12,400 bases of DNA, taken from positions 1 through 12,400 of the forward strand of contig CBFHKO010000022.1 in NCBI GenBank assembly GCA_965656445.1. The letters are read 5' to 3'. This DNA is from JAHEJA01 sp965656445. Lineage in GTDB: Bacteria; Pseudomonadota; Alphaproteobacteria; Rhodobacterales; Rhodobacteraceae. Below the pieces are notes generated by a model that saw only the letters and a program-made list of their open reading frames with translations, searched no databases and was not told the DNA's origin. Positions 1-6,600 of the stretch are shown here, one piece after another. The number at the start of each line of letters is the position of its first letter. The stretch's first letter is position 1. The translations under genes were made by a program, and so were the position numbers.

Positions 1-21
1 CTTCGGTCGTTTGTTCGTCAT
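1..21 (-). CDS. IS3-family transposase OrfA, first seven codons only
   Basis: The start of a gene that runs off the left edge. The visible residues are MTNKRPK, preceded by GGAGGA with a 6-base spacer. From memory, many IS3-family OrfA proteins begin in this way and continue with PEEIVxKLRQ; that part would lie outside the window. Seven residues cannot prove a family, so the call depends on the strong ribosome binding site, the IS-like end a few dozen bases upstream and the interrupted gene beside it. Confidence 0.4.
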
Positions 22-77
22 TATCGGTCCTCCGTTTCCTAAACATAGCGCTGGACCAGTTCAGATGGGGAGGCTCA
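1..77 (-). mobile_element. End of an IS3-type insertion sequence (partial)
   Basis: Read on the minus strand, this stretch contains a good ribosome binding site (GGAGG, complement of 30-34) and an ATG at 21-19 opening MTNKRPK, which resembles the start of roseobacter IS3-family OrfA transposases. The element end is placed near 77, where serine-recombinase homology stops. The minus strand there reads TGAGCCTCCCC, and a second possible terminus TGAACTGG lies at 63-56; both begin with the TG usual for IS3-family ends. Only this end is inside the window, so the target duplication and opposite end cannot be checked. Confidence 0.5.
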
Positions 78-199
78 AGCCCATGATCAGTATAAATGCG
101 ATCTTCAGCTACGCCGAGATTGATGAGCGCTTTGATCTGTGCCGACAAATCTTGTTTGTCGGTTGAGCAGCGTGCATATCCGATTTTTGTTGAAGTCAT
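77..199 (-). pseudogene. Serine recombinase (Tn3-type resolvase/invertase), N-terminal remnant
   Basis: The minus-strand frame from ATG at 199 gives about 41 residues matching the start of serine resolvases/invertases. IGYARCSTDKQDLSAQ contains the family's YARxST motif with catalytic Ser12 and Arg10, and IYTDHGL falls where the family usually has DxGxSG or DHGLTGT. Immediately after HGL the frame changes to EPPHLNWSS and no longer resembles a resolvase, at the point where an IS3-like terminus begins. The remainder of the catalytic domain and the DNA-binding helix-turn-helix are absent. Full-length relatives are about 180-200 residues. The remnant is therefore non-functional and probably disrupted by the IS insertion; its other half may lie beyond the IS, left of the window. 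Confidence 0.7.
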
Positions 200-333
200 A
201 TCCGCATTGTACGGATAGGGGGCCTTCAATGCAAATTTATCCGTACCATTTATGTGAGACGCCGCAGGGCGCTATTTTAATGGGAAGGGCAGGGGGCTTG
301 GAAAGTGTCCGTTGAAGGATCGGGTTACGGACA
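199..333. repeat. Cluster of TRTCCG inverted repeats, candidate resolvase res site
   Basis: Directly upstream of the broken resolvase, the hexamer TATCCG/TGTCCG occurs five times: plus strand at 199, 238 and 306, minus strand ending at 217 and 333. TGTCCGT (306-312) and ACGGACA (327-333) form a perfect 7-bp dyad spanning exactly 28 bp with TGTC...GACA outer ends. That is the size and end sequence of crossover site I in Tn3/gamma-delta res sites. GTACGGATA (209-217) and TATCCGTAC (238-246) form a second dyad nearer the gene. Site I lying distal and the accessory sites lying proximal to the resolvase start matches known res geometry. The functional reading is inference. The rest of 200-464 shows no gene. 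Confidence 0.35.
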
Positions 334-390
334 GACAATTCCTAGTGTCATTTTTCTATTTTCATACAGAAATTGCACTTCGGATGTGAA

Positions 391-413
391 TCCACCACGA
401 ATTGTTGGTGGAA
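391..413. repeat. 7-bp inverted repeat sharing an 11-mer with the CueR-type operator
   Basis: TCCACCA (391-397) and TGGTGGA (406-412) form a perfect hairpin-capable dyad with an 8-base loop, about 50 bp past the stop of the merR-family gene. The right half lies in TGTTGGTGGAA (403-413), which occurs again exactly at 870-880 in the spacer of the CueR-type promoter upstream of that gene. No T-run follows on the minus strand, so a factor-independent terminator is not supported. It could be a second regulator contact or chance. Confidence 0.3.
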
Positions 414-464
414 CCAGATAAGTAAAGGTCGCAGCGCCGTGTGAAATTTTGAATAGTCCTTGGT

Positions 465-848
465 CTACCCAAAGTAATCTATAATCGGACAATCAGGCCT
501 GTGATCGCCGCGACATGCTTGGACCAGGTGCGCCAGTTCGTCATGTAGCGATTGTAGTTCACGTTGCTTTTCCTCAATTTTTTTCAAACGCTTGGAAGCA
601 AGACTTTTTACGTCCGCGCTGGATCGATCACGATCTTCGAAGAGGCTTAACAATTCCCGACATTCCTCGATCGTAAAGTCAAATTCACGGGCACGCCTAA
701 CGAATATCAGTTTTCGAATTTCTGTTTCGGAATAAGTACGATAGCCAGCTTGTGACCTACCCTGAGATTGGACAAGGTTGATGTCAGCGTAGTATCGGAC
801 GGTTTTTGTCGGCAAGCCCGACATCTTTGCAGCTTGTGAAATATTCAT
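465..848 (-). CDS. cueR: Copper-responsive MerR-family regulator (CueR/HmrR type)
   Basis: A cytoplasmic Cu(I) sensor of 127 residues that would activate promoters with over-long spacers. The winged helix-turn-helix is residues 1-70 (MNISQAAKMSGLPTKTVRYY, then GYRTY), followed by the dimerisation coiled coil at about 75-108. Metal-site residues sit at the same numbers as in E. coli CueR: Cys112 and Cys120 in ACRGDHRPDCPII, and Ser77, the residue that distinguishes Cu(I)/Ag/Au sensors from zinc and mercury sensors. The start at 848 fits the MNIS beginning of CueR. An upstream in-frame ATG at 884 would overlap the operator and add residues unlike the family. A weak minus-strand promoter (TTGAAT at 910-905, 16-bp spacer, TTTAAT at 888-883) overlaps the divergent promoter, so autoregulation is likely. 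The tail ends soon after the second Cys, without the CCHH end of E. coli CueR. Confidence 0.92.
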   Translation of the reverse strand: MNISQAAKMSGLPTKTVRYYADINLVQSQGRSQAGYRTYSETEIRKLIFVRRAREFDFTIEECRELLSLFEDRDRSSADVKSLASKRLKKIEEKQRELQSLHDELAHLVQACRGDHRPDCPIIDYFG

Positions 849-859
849 CGATTTGCCCG

Positions 860-890
860 TTGACCTTCCTGTTGGTGGAAACATTAAATC
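860..890 (+). promoter_or_regulatory. CueR-type promoter/operator for the Grx-MauE and oxidase genes
   Basis: The -35 TTGACC (860-865) and -10 TAAATC (885-890) are separated by 19 bp, the stretched spacer typical of MerR-family activated promoters. The spacer carries the CueR-like dyad arms ACCTTCC and GGAA (left arm 863-869, right arm 877-880), close to the E. coli copA operator. Expected transcription begins near 897, giving a leader of roughly 36 bases before the ATG at 933. A near-identical arrangement occurs at 9442-9472 on the opposite strand. Confidence 0.8.
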
Positions 891-932
891 TCTAACTGAC
901 AGAAATTCAATGTGTATGCAAAAGGCAATCCG

Positions 933-1667
933 ATGACAAAAACCGCAACGCTTTATCGTATGGTTATGACAGACCACATGTGTCCTTATGGATTAAAGGC
1001 AAAGGACCTGTTGGAACGCAACGGATATACCGTCGATGACCAGCATTTGACGTCGCGCGAAGCGGTTGATGCTTTCAAAGCGGACCATGGCGTTAAAACC
1101 ACCCCGCAAATTTTCATTGATGATGAACGTATTGGCGGATTTGACGACCTGAGTGCGCATCTGGGCCAGCCTGTGGCAGAAAAGGATGCAGTTACCTATC
1201 GTCCTGTCATTGCAATTTTTGCAGTCGCCTTGGCTTTGGCCGTGATGATTACTTGGCTTGTCCACGGGACTTTCTTTGTCGGGCAGACGATTGCGTGGTT
1301 CATTTCTGTATCAATGGTTTTGCTTGGCTTGCAGAAACTGCAAGACGTCGATAAGTTCGCAACAATGTTTTTGAACTATGACCTGCTTGCCCAACGATGG
1401 GTACGCTATGGTTACGTTTATCCTTTTGTTGAAACGGGGGCGGGCCTTTTGATGACTGCTGGATTGCTGACTTGGTTGTCTGCACCTGCCGCTTTGGTCG
1501 TGGCAAGTATCGGTGCGATCAGCGTCTTCAAAGCCGTTTATATTGATAAACGTGAAATCAAGTGTGCTTGCGTCGGGGGCGACAGCCGTGTGCCGTTGGG
1601 CTTTGTATCATTAACTGAAAATCTGATGATGATCGGCATGGCTGTATACATGTTGTCGATGGTTTAA
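933..1667 (+). CDS. Glutaredoxin-like domain fused to MauE/DoxX-type membrane protein
   Basis: A 244-residue fusion. Residues 5-80 are a glutaredoxin fold with active-site motif MCPYG (Cys17 only; the second cysteine of CPYC is glycine), TTPQIFID as the cis-proline strand and IGGFDDL as the glutathione-site turn. Residues 87-244 form an integral membrane domain with about four hydrophobic segments, like MauE, the methylamine-utilisation protein linked to periplasmic disulfide handling. A Cys211-Ala-Cys213-Val-Gly-Gly motif lies before the last helix. ATG 933 is preferred over the GTG at 912 because AAAGG (921-925) sits seven bases before it and residue 1 then fits the glutaredoxin start. It lies directly behind the CueR-type promoter and 21 bp before the oxidase gene. 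A role moving thiol or disulfide equivalents across the membrane during copper stress is inferred. Confidence 0.85.
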   Translation: MTKTATLYRMVMTDHMCPYGLKAKDLLERNGYTVDDQHLTSREAVDAFKADHGVKTTPQIFIDDERIGGFDDLSAHLGQPVAEKDAVTYRPVIAIFAVALALAVMITWLVHGTFFVGQTIAWFISVSMVLLGLQKLQDVDKFATMFLNYDLLAQRWVRYGYVYPFVETGAGLLMTAGLLTWLSAPAALVVASIGAISVFKAVYIDKREIKCACVGGDSRVPLGFVSLTENLMMIGMAVYMLSMV

Positions 1668-1688
1668 TCTGTATTAGGAACTCTTGAA

Positions 1689-2990
1689 ATGAAATTTTCA
1701 CGTCGAACTTTTCTTGGCTCTACCGCCGCTATGTTGGCATTGCCAAACTTTGGAAACGCTGCGGTCAATCGACTGACTGCATCCGAAATTTCTGCGCAGA
1801 TATTACCTTCTGGGCAGCCACAAACTGATATGTTGGGATTTAACGGCGTATCGCCTGGACCCGAAATTCGGGTCAAACAAGGGGAAGCTGTTCGGGTCCA
1901 GTTTCAAAATGGTTTGCAGGAAGGCAGTGCAATTCACTGGCACGGGATACGTCTTAACAACGCGATGGACGGGGTGCCAGTGATGACGCAGGACCTGGTT
2001 AATCCCGGGGACACGTTTGATTATAGTTTTACACCACCAGATGCTGGCACTTATTGGTACCATTCCCACTACATTTCTTATGAGCAGGTTGCGCGGGGGC
2101 TTTACGGCCCTTTGATTGTTGAAGAACAAACACCACCGGATGTGGATCACGACATCACAGCCGTGATTGATGATTGGCGTGTTGAAAGAAATGGGCAGTT
2201 AAGCGATGATTTCGGCAATCGCCATGATATGTCCCACGGTGGTCGGATGGGGAATTTCGCCCGCGCCATTTTGTCTAAGACGCAGGTGCAGGCCGGTGAT
2301 CGTATCAGATTGCGTATGATCAACGCTGCTACTGCGCGTGTGTTCCCGATAAAATTGAATGGCCTAGAAGGCAAAGTCGTCGCATTGGATGGAATGGCTG
2401 TTTCGCAGCCCTTGCCGTTGTCAGATATGGTGCTTGCGCCTGCGCAGCGCATGGACGTGATTGTCGATGTTGTGGGAACCCCTGAAATTGTATTTGCGTC
2501 GCGGGATGGTGATTATCTTTTACGCAGTCTTTCAGTCGAGGGAACCAATACCGAACGAACCAAGTCTGATATTCCAGCATTGCCGCAACCGGACCTGACC
2601 AAACCAAATTTGGAAGGTGCACAAAAACTTACAATGAAGTTGCAAGGCGGTGCGATGGGCAGGCGTCATGGTGGAGATGATCTTTGGGCGCTGAATGATG
2701 TCTCGGGCTTACCTTCGAAACCATTCGGATCTTTCAAGTCAGGAGAAACGGCACTGATAACCTTGGTGAATGACTCCTCGTTCCCTCATGGGATGCATTT
2801 GCACGGCCACCATTTTCGGGAAGTGAACAGTGACGGTTCCCTTGGCAATTACCGCGACACAACGCTTGTTGCGGCGCGTCAATCCCAAGTCATTGCATGT
2901 GTGTTTGATAATTCCGGCAAATGGCTTTTCCATTGTCACATGCTGGGCCACCAAGCTGCGGGAATGAAAACGTGGGTAGCGGTGGCTTAA
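1689..2990 (+). CDS. Multicopper oxidase, Tat-exported (copper oxidase type)
   Basis: A periplasmic blue-copper oxidase of 433 residues that probably oxidises Cu(I) to the less toxic Cu(II) while reducing oxygen to water. The N-terminus SRRTFLG (residues 4-10) followed by a short hydrophobic stretch and an Ala-rich cleavage zone is a Tat signal. All four copper-ligand motifs are present: HWHG (83-86), WYHSH (His125, His127), HGMHLHGH (His367, His370, His372) and HCHMLGHQAAGM (His415, Cys416, His417, type-1 His421 and Met426). The three cupredoxin domains are compact. It lacks the long Met-rich insert of CueO and the Met-rich repeats of plasmid CopA, although a small HDMSHGGRMG segment (about 180) is Met/His-containing. 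AGGA at 1676 gives a good ribosome site. Co-transcription with the upstream Grx-MauE gene from the CueR-type promoter is likely. Confidence 0.93.
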   Translation: MKFSRRTFLGSTAAMLALPNFGNAAVNRLTASEISAQILPSGQPQTDMLGFNGVSPGPEIRVKQGEAVRVQFQNGLQEGSAIHWHGIRLNNAMDGVPVMTQDLVNPGDTFDYSFTPPDAGTYWYHSHYISYEQVARGLYGPLIVEEQTPPDVDHDITAVIDDWRVERNGQLSDDFGNRHDMSHGGRMGNFARAILSKTQVQAGDRIRLRMINAATARVFPIKLNGLEGKVVALDGMAVSQPLPLSDMVLAPAQRMDVIVDVVGTPEIVFASRDGDYLLRSLSVEGTNTERTKSDIPALPQPDLTKPNLEGAQKLTMKLQGGAMGRRHGGDDLWALNDVSGLPSKPFGSFKSGETALITLVNDSSFPHGMHLHGHHFREVNSDGSLGNYRDTTLVAARQSQVIACVFDNSGKWLFHCHMLGHQAAGMKTWVAVA

Positions 2991-2996
2991 GCGCAA

Positions 2997-3743
2997 ATGT
3001 CCCAGCAAAATTTGCAGCCAATGGATGAGCGACGTCACATTTTGATAGTCGATGATCATGCGGACATCCGTCGGTCCGTGGCTGCATATTTATCGCGAGA
3101 AGGGTTTCAATGTGGGACGGCGGACTGCGCTCGCGCAATGGACGCTTACCTAGTCCAACATTCGGTTGATTTGATAATTCTGGATGTCATGATGCCAGGC
3201 GAAGATGGGTTAAGCATTTGCAAAAGACTTACTTCATCGCAAGACCTTCCAATCCTTATGCTTTCGGCTTTGGATTCAAGTGAGGATGCTATTGCGGGGC
3301 TGGATTTGGGAGCTGATGATTATTTGGCTAAGCCTTTCAACCCCAAAGAACTGGTTGCACGCATTCAATCAGTTTTGCGCCGTAGGGCACGTGTAGATTC
3401 GGAACCAGTTTCCTATGCGGGGCAGGTTTTGAAGTTTGGTGGTGTCGTTTTGGAATACGATGCACGGTTGATAACCCGTACTGATGGCCAAAAAGAAATC
3501 CTAACCTCAGCCGAGGTGGTGCTTTTGACTATTCTATTGGAAAGGGCGCGGTCTGTTATATCGCGAGAGGATCTTCTGAAATTGTCAACCGGTCGGGAAG
3601 CCGGTCCGTTGGACCGAACAATAGATAATCAGATCAGCAGGCTAAGAAAGAAAATTGAACCTGATGTCCTGCGGCCAAGGATCATTTCGACAGTGCGCAA
3701 CGGTGGTTATTCACTCAGTTGCGATGTGACAATAGTGAAATGA
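2997..3743 (+). CDS. OmpR/PhoB-type response regulator (CopR-like)
   Basis: A 248-residue transcription factor. The receiver domain (about 12-128) has the acidic pair Asp19-Asp20, phospho-acceptor Asp63 in LIILDVMMPGEDG, Ser90 in the Thr/Ser position and Lys112 in YLAKPF. The C-terminal part (about 145-240) is a winged helix of the Trans_reg_C family, ending TIDNQISRLRKKIE and ISTVRNGGYSL. It begins six bases after the oxidase stop and overlaps the kinase gene by ATGA, so it may share the upstream copper-induced transcript. No strong ribosome site precedes ATG 2997; a second ATG at 3021 is an alternative. The pairing with copper genes suggests control of the downstream cop/ldt operon, but the ligand is not readable from sequence. 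Candidate binding boxes are the 10-bp tandem TACAAA repeats. Confidence 0.92.
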   Translation: MSQQNLQPMDERRHILIVDDHADIRRSVAAYLSREGFQCGTADCARAMDAYLVQHSVDLIILDVMMPGEDGLSICKRLTSSQDLPILMLSALDSSEDAIAGLDLGADDYLAKPFNPKELVARIQSVLRRRARVDSEPVSYAGQVLKFGGVVLEYDARLITRTDGQKEILTSAEVVLLTILLERARSVISREDLLKLSTGREAGPLDRTIDNQISRLRKKIEPDVLRPRIISTVRNGGYSLSCDVTIVK

Positions 3744-5128
3744 AGTTCAAACACTGGTCAATGCAGTCGCAGATCTTCTCTGTGATCCTTGTCGTTTTCG
3801 CTGCAGGTCAAGGTATCGGTTTTCTACTTTTTTCTGGTGAGCGGTCTTTGGCAATTCAAGCCGCCTTGGGTGCAGAGGCGGCAGGCCGGGCGGCCAATGT
3901 AACGCGCCTTATTGAAAATGCGCCGATATCGCTTCACGACGAGATCATTGCGGCCGCTACATCCCCTTTGATCAAATTTAGCAGATCAGAGCGTCCAAGT
4001 GTTTTTGATGGTGAACACCATGATGACCAGGCAGTGGAGATGCGCATCAGAGCCCTTTTGAATGATCCGTTTAGCCGAGACATTCGTGTTGAAGTACATG
4101 AAGTTGAAACTTCAGTTTTACCTGTCCCCAACCTGTCCCCTGAATTGGCAGAGTTACATGCGGATATGATGCGTGGAACCCTGTCTGCGATCGAATTGGA
4201 GATTTCGATCGCGTTGGACGGCGGCGGCTGGCTCAATGTTGAAACACGTTTTGAACGACCACCCTGGCAAATTGAAAACAGTACAATTGCGACTTTTCTG
4301 ATTTCTATCAGTCTTGTCATGCTGGTTGTCTTTCTCTTCATATTCTTTTGGATAACGCGGCCACTGGCAGTTCTGCAATCCGCCGCAGACAAATTTGGTC
4401 GTGGTGAAGGGATACCGAAACTTAAAGAGTCTGGCCCGCCAGAGGTGCGCAGTCTGAATCGTACTTTTGCTAAAATGCGAGAACGCATTTCAAAATTCGT
4501 AACAGATCGAACGATGATGTTGGCCGCTTTGGCACATGATCTTCGCTCACCGATGACGGCGCTACGCGTGCATGCAGAAATGATTGCCGACCACAATCTG
4601 CGTGAATCTATCATACGCTCTACGGATGAAATGTCGGATATGCTGGATGCAACCATGATTTATGCGCGTGGGGTTGGTCACGACGAAGAAACTGTGACGG
4701 TGGACCTGAACGAATTGATGTTCGAAGCGTCAGGGCAGGGGCAAGAAATAAACATCCATAAAACCGCCCCTGTCATTATTTCAGTTCGAAAACTGGCCAT
4801 GAAACGGGCTTTCCGAAACCTGATTGAAAACGCACAGCGTTATGGTTCCAATGCGAGCGTGAGTTGGGTCCCCTTGGACGATGGCGTCGAAATCTATTTT
4901 GATGATGACGGACCGGGCATCCCAGCGGAAATGCTAGAACATGTTTTTGACCCTTTCGTACGGGTCGAACAAAGTCGATCTCGGATGACCGGTGGCCATG
5001 GCCTTGGACTTTCTATCGTAAAAGGTATTGTGCTGTCGCATGGCGGAACCGTCGATTTGAAGAACCGAGACAAAGGCGGTTTGCGTGCGTCGGTTTTTCT
5101 TCCATTTTCAACGTCAGCTCATCGCTAA
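3740..5128 (+). CDS. Sensor histidine kinase (CopS-like)
   Basis: A 462-residue inner-membrane kinase partnered with the preceding regulator. Transmembrane segments are at about 12-32 and 183-205, bracketing a roughly 150-residue periplasmic sensor region. HAMP is at about 206-255 and HisKA follows, with the H-box LAHDLRSPMTALR (phospho-His266). The ATPase domain has N-box RAFRNLIENAQRYG (Asn364), G1 DDDGPGIP (388-395) and G2 GGHGLGLSIVKG. The ATG at 3740 overlaps the regulator stop (ATGA), the usual translational-coupling pattern, and is preferred over a TTG seven codons upstream. The sensor region holds EHHDDQ (92-97) and further histidines (His120, His140) that could bind metal, but no Met-rich cluster as in classical copper sensors. 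The signal is therefore uncertain; copper is inferred from the neighbours. Confidence 0.9.
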   Translation: MKFKHWSMQSQIFSVILVVFAAGQGIGFLLFSGERSLAIQAALGAEAAGRAANVTRLIENAPISLHDEIIAAATSPLIKFSRSERPSVFDGEHHDDQAVEMRIRALLNDPFSRDIRVEVHEVETSVLPVPNLSPELAELHADMMRGTLSAIELEISIALDGGGWLNVETRFERPPWQIENSTIATFLISISLVMLVVFLFIFFWITRPLAVLQSAADKFGRGEGIPKLKESGPPEVRSLNRTFAKMRERISKFVTDRTMMLAALAHDLRSPMTALRVHAEMIADHNLRESIIRSTDEMSDMLDATMIYARGVGHDEETVTVDLNELMFEASGQGQEINIHKTAPVIISVRKLAMKRAFRNLIENAQRYGSNASVSWVPLDDGVEIYFDDDGPGIPAEMLEHVFDPFVRVEQSRSRMTGGHGLGLSIVKGIVLSHGGTVDLKNRDKGGLRASVFLPFSTSAHR

Positions 5129-5141
5129 ATCTATAGAAATT

Positions 5142-5160
5142 GATACAAAACGATACAAAA
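5142..5160 (+). promoter_or_regulatory. Tandem GATACAAAA repeat, candidate response-regulator box
   Basis: GATACAAAA occurs at 5142-5150 and again at 5152-5160, a direct repeat with exactly one helical turn (10 bp) between copies, as favoured by OmpR/PhoB-family dimers. It ends eight bases upstream of the predicted -35 of the ldt-cop operon, the usual place for an activator of this class. Related tandem motifs at the same 10-bp period occur at 9474-9492 and 10591-10610. That the upstream-encoded regulator binds here is inferred. Confidence 0.5.
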
Positions 5161-5167
5161 TGCTGCG

Positions 5168-5196
5168 TTGTCTGGTCGATAGATTATGAATAAATA
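5168..5196 (+). promoter_or_regulatory. Putative promoter of the ldt-cyc-copC-copD-cyc-dsbA operon
   Basis: TTGTCT (5168-5173), a 17-bp spacer and TAAATA (5191-5196) form a plausible sigma-70-type promoter between the kinase and the first L,D-transpeptidase. The weak match to consensus and the adjacent tandem repeats suggest it needs an activator. An AGGAG ribosome site follows at 5209-5213. Confidence 0.45.
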
Positions 5197-5222
5197 CAGC
5201 GGAGTAGCAGGAGTGTAAAAGA

Positions 5223-5768
5223 ATGAGTATTTCGAGGCGAGCATTCATTATTGGCAGTTCTTTTGGTTTATTCGCGCCATCTATTTTGACCGCGCAATCG
5301 ACGGCAAGACATAACACGTCATCTTTTTACCTACATGATTGGCGCGACCACTTTGAAGAAATCGGAAAGGGAATTCTTCTTTCTGATACAAATACTATGG
5401 TTCTTCAGCATTGGACGGCTGACGGTGAAATGCGAGTATATCCAACTTCAGTTCCGCGGACAGATGATTTAACGCGCCGTGGATATACGGAAGTGGTCGA
5501 AAAGCGCAAAAACCCAAGCTGGGCACCGACGCCAGACATGCGCAAACGTAATCCAGAGTGGCCTGCGCGTGTCCCAGGGGGTGACCCAACCAATCCTTTG
5601 GGGACAAGAGCGCTATACCTGTCCTGGACTTACTATCGGATTCACGGGACTGCAGATACGCGCAAGATCGGTCGCCAATCATCAAACGGATGTATCGGAC
5701 TTTACAACGAGCAAATTGAAGAAGTGTATGAACGAACTCCCGTAGGAACACAGGTCAAATTGATATGA
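5223..5768 (+). CDS. L,D-transpeptidase (YkuD family), first copy
   Basis: A 181-residue exported YkuD-domain enzyme that would form 3-3 cross-links in peptidoglycan or attach proteins to it, using a catalytic cysteine. The N-terminus SRRAFIIGSS with a hydrophobic run to about residue 24 (LTAQ) is a Tat-like signal. The catalytic motif is HGT (His141) followed by SSNGCIGL with Cys157. PTNPLGTRALYL, just upstream, is also found in the second copy at 9558-10235. The mature protein is nearly all YkuD domain, with no LysM or peptidoglycan-binding module. It opens the operon and its stop overlaps the cytochrome start by ATGA, so it is translationally coupled to copper-associated genes. Copper is known to inhibit L,D-transpeptidases through their active-site Cys, so a tolerant replacement enzyme is one reading of its presence. 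Confidence 0.9.
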   Translation: MSISRRAFIIGSSFGLFAPSILTAQSTARHNTSSFYLHDWRDHFEEIGKGILLSDTNTMVLQHWTADGEMRVYPTSVPRTDDLTRRGYTEVVEKRKNPSWAPTPDMRKRNPEWPARVPGGDPTNPLGTRALYLSWTYYRIHGTADTRKIGRQSSNGCIGLYNEQIEEVYERTPVGTQVKLI

Positions 5769-6229
5769 AAAACCGTACTTTGTTAATCTTCGCCGCTATT
5801 TGTGTGGCGCTGGTCGGGTTTTTAATTTTCATGATGCGTGGAAACATGGACGGTTCAATGATGAATGATGGTTTGGACATGTCCACAGAGTTTGAAAGCA
5901 GTGAGGGTTCTCCAATGGTTCAGGTTACGCTGCCTGAAACTTTGTCGGCGAATGCACAGATCGGAAAGCGCGCTTTTGATGTAAAGTGTGCGGCTTGTCA
6001 TGGAACAAACGCTGCTGGCCAAAACGGTGTGGCACCGCCTTTGGTTCACAAGATCTACGAACCCTCGCATCACGCAGATTTCGCGTTTCAACGCGCCGCT
6101 CAGAACGGTGTTCGGTCACATCATTGGGGTTTTGGAAACATGCCACCCGTCGAAGGCATAACGACGGCTGAAATAAAGTTTATCACCGCTTACGTGCGTG
6201 AACTTCAGCGTGCCAACGGCATCAACTAA
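5765..6229 (+). CDS. Membrane-anchored monohaem cytochrome c with Met-rich linker
   Basis: A 154-residue class I cytochrome c. An uncleaved N-terminal helix (about 5-23) anchors it facing the periplasm. It is followed by a short methionine-rich linker (MMRGNMDGSMMNDGLDMS, about 23-40), a composition often seen in copper-binding segments. The haem motif CAACH has Cys75, Cys78 and axial His79, and GNMPP supplies the likely axial Met126. ATG overlaps the stop of the L,D-transpeptidase gene. Its position between the transpeptidase and copC argues for a role in copper stress, perhaps carrying electrons to or from a periplasmic copper or thiol couple, but the partner is unknown. Relatives are usually annotated simply as cytochrome c. 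Confidence 0.88.
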   Translation: MKNRTLLIFAAICVALVGFLIFMMRGNMDGSMMNDGLDMSTEFESSEGSPMVQVTLPETLSANAQIGKRAFDVKCAACHGTNAAGQNGVAPPLVHKIYEPSHHADFAFQRAAQNGVRSHHWGFGNMPPVEGITTAEIKFITAYVRELQRANGIN

Positions 6230-6248
6230 TACAGGACTGGAAAATTAA

Positions 6249-6596
6249 ATGAAAAAGACAGTAATAGCTTTCGCTACCTTCGCGCTCTTGAGCGCATCAA
6301 TCGCAAATGCGCATTCAAAAAAAGAAGCTCTGACGCCTGCAGATGGATCAACCATGCAGTCGGTTCCAGAAACAGTCGTGTTGCGATTTAATGATGGAAT
6401 GCGCCTGACGAAAATGGATATGACACATGCGGATCATCCAAGCGTGGCAGTTGATTTAGATGGCGTATCTGGTTTCCTGAAAGAGTACACGCTGCCCATT
6501 GAATCGATGGGTGAAGGGATTTACCGGTTCGAATGGCGTGGTCTTGGTGCTGACGGCCACCCGATGACTGGTGAATTTTCCTTTACGGTGGAATAG
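6249..6596 (+). CDS. copC: CopC copper-binding periplasmic protein
   Basis: A 115-residue CopC. The signal peptide ends SIANA, so the mature protein begins with His22. An N-terminal histidine is part of the high-affinity Cu(II) site of CopC proteins, with the other ligands supplied by the C-terminal Asp-Gly-His motif (Asp102, His104; mature 81 and 83). LTPADGSTMQSVPETVVLRFND is the typical first part of the beta-sandwich. Met residues in the GMRLTKMDMTHADH stretch (about 50-62) may offer a second, Cu(I)-type contact, though they do not match the classical Met-rich loop. It sits 19 bases after the cytochrome gene and four bases before copD, its usual partner, which together deliver copper across the inner membrane. 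Confidence 0.93.
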   Translation: MKKTVIAFATFALLSASIANAHSKKEALTPADGSTMQSVPETVVLRFNDGMRLTKMDMTHADHPSVAVDLDGVSGFLKEYTLPIESMGEGIYRFEWRGLGADGHPMTGEFSFTVE

Positions 6597-6600
6597 GTGA

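Noticed and set aside
292..333. Tn3-family terminal inverted repeat beginning GGGGG
   Set aside because: No matching inverted copy was found in the window, and its orientation would put the resolvase outside the transposon; the res-site reading fits better.
391..412. Factor-independent terminator after the cueR gene
   Set aside because: The stem is 7 bp but no T-run follows on the minus strand.
912..932. Upstream GTG start for the Grx-MauE gene
   Set aside because: It overlaps the ribosome site that serves ATG 933 and adds residues outside the glutaredoxin fold.
3934..4656. Long open frame antisense to the sensor kinase
   Set aside because: No family resemblance and low-complexity Ser/Arg composition; it is a shadow of the kinase, which has all expected motifs.
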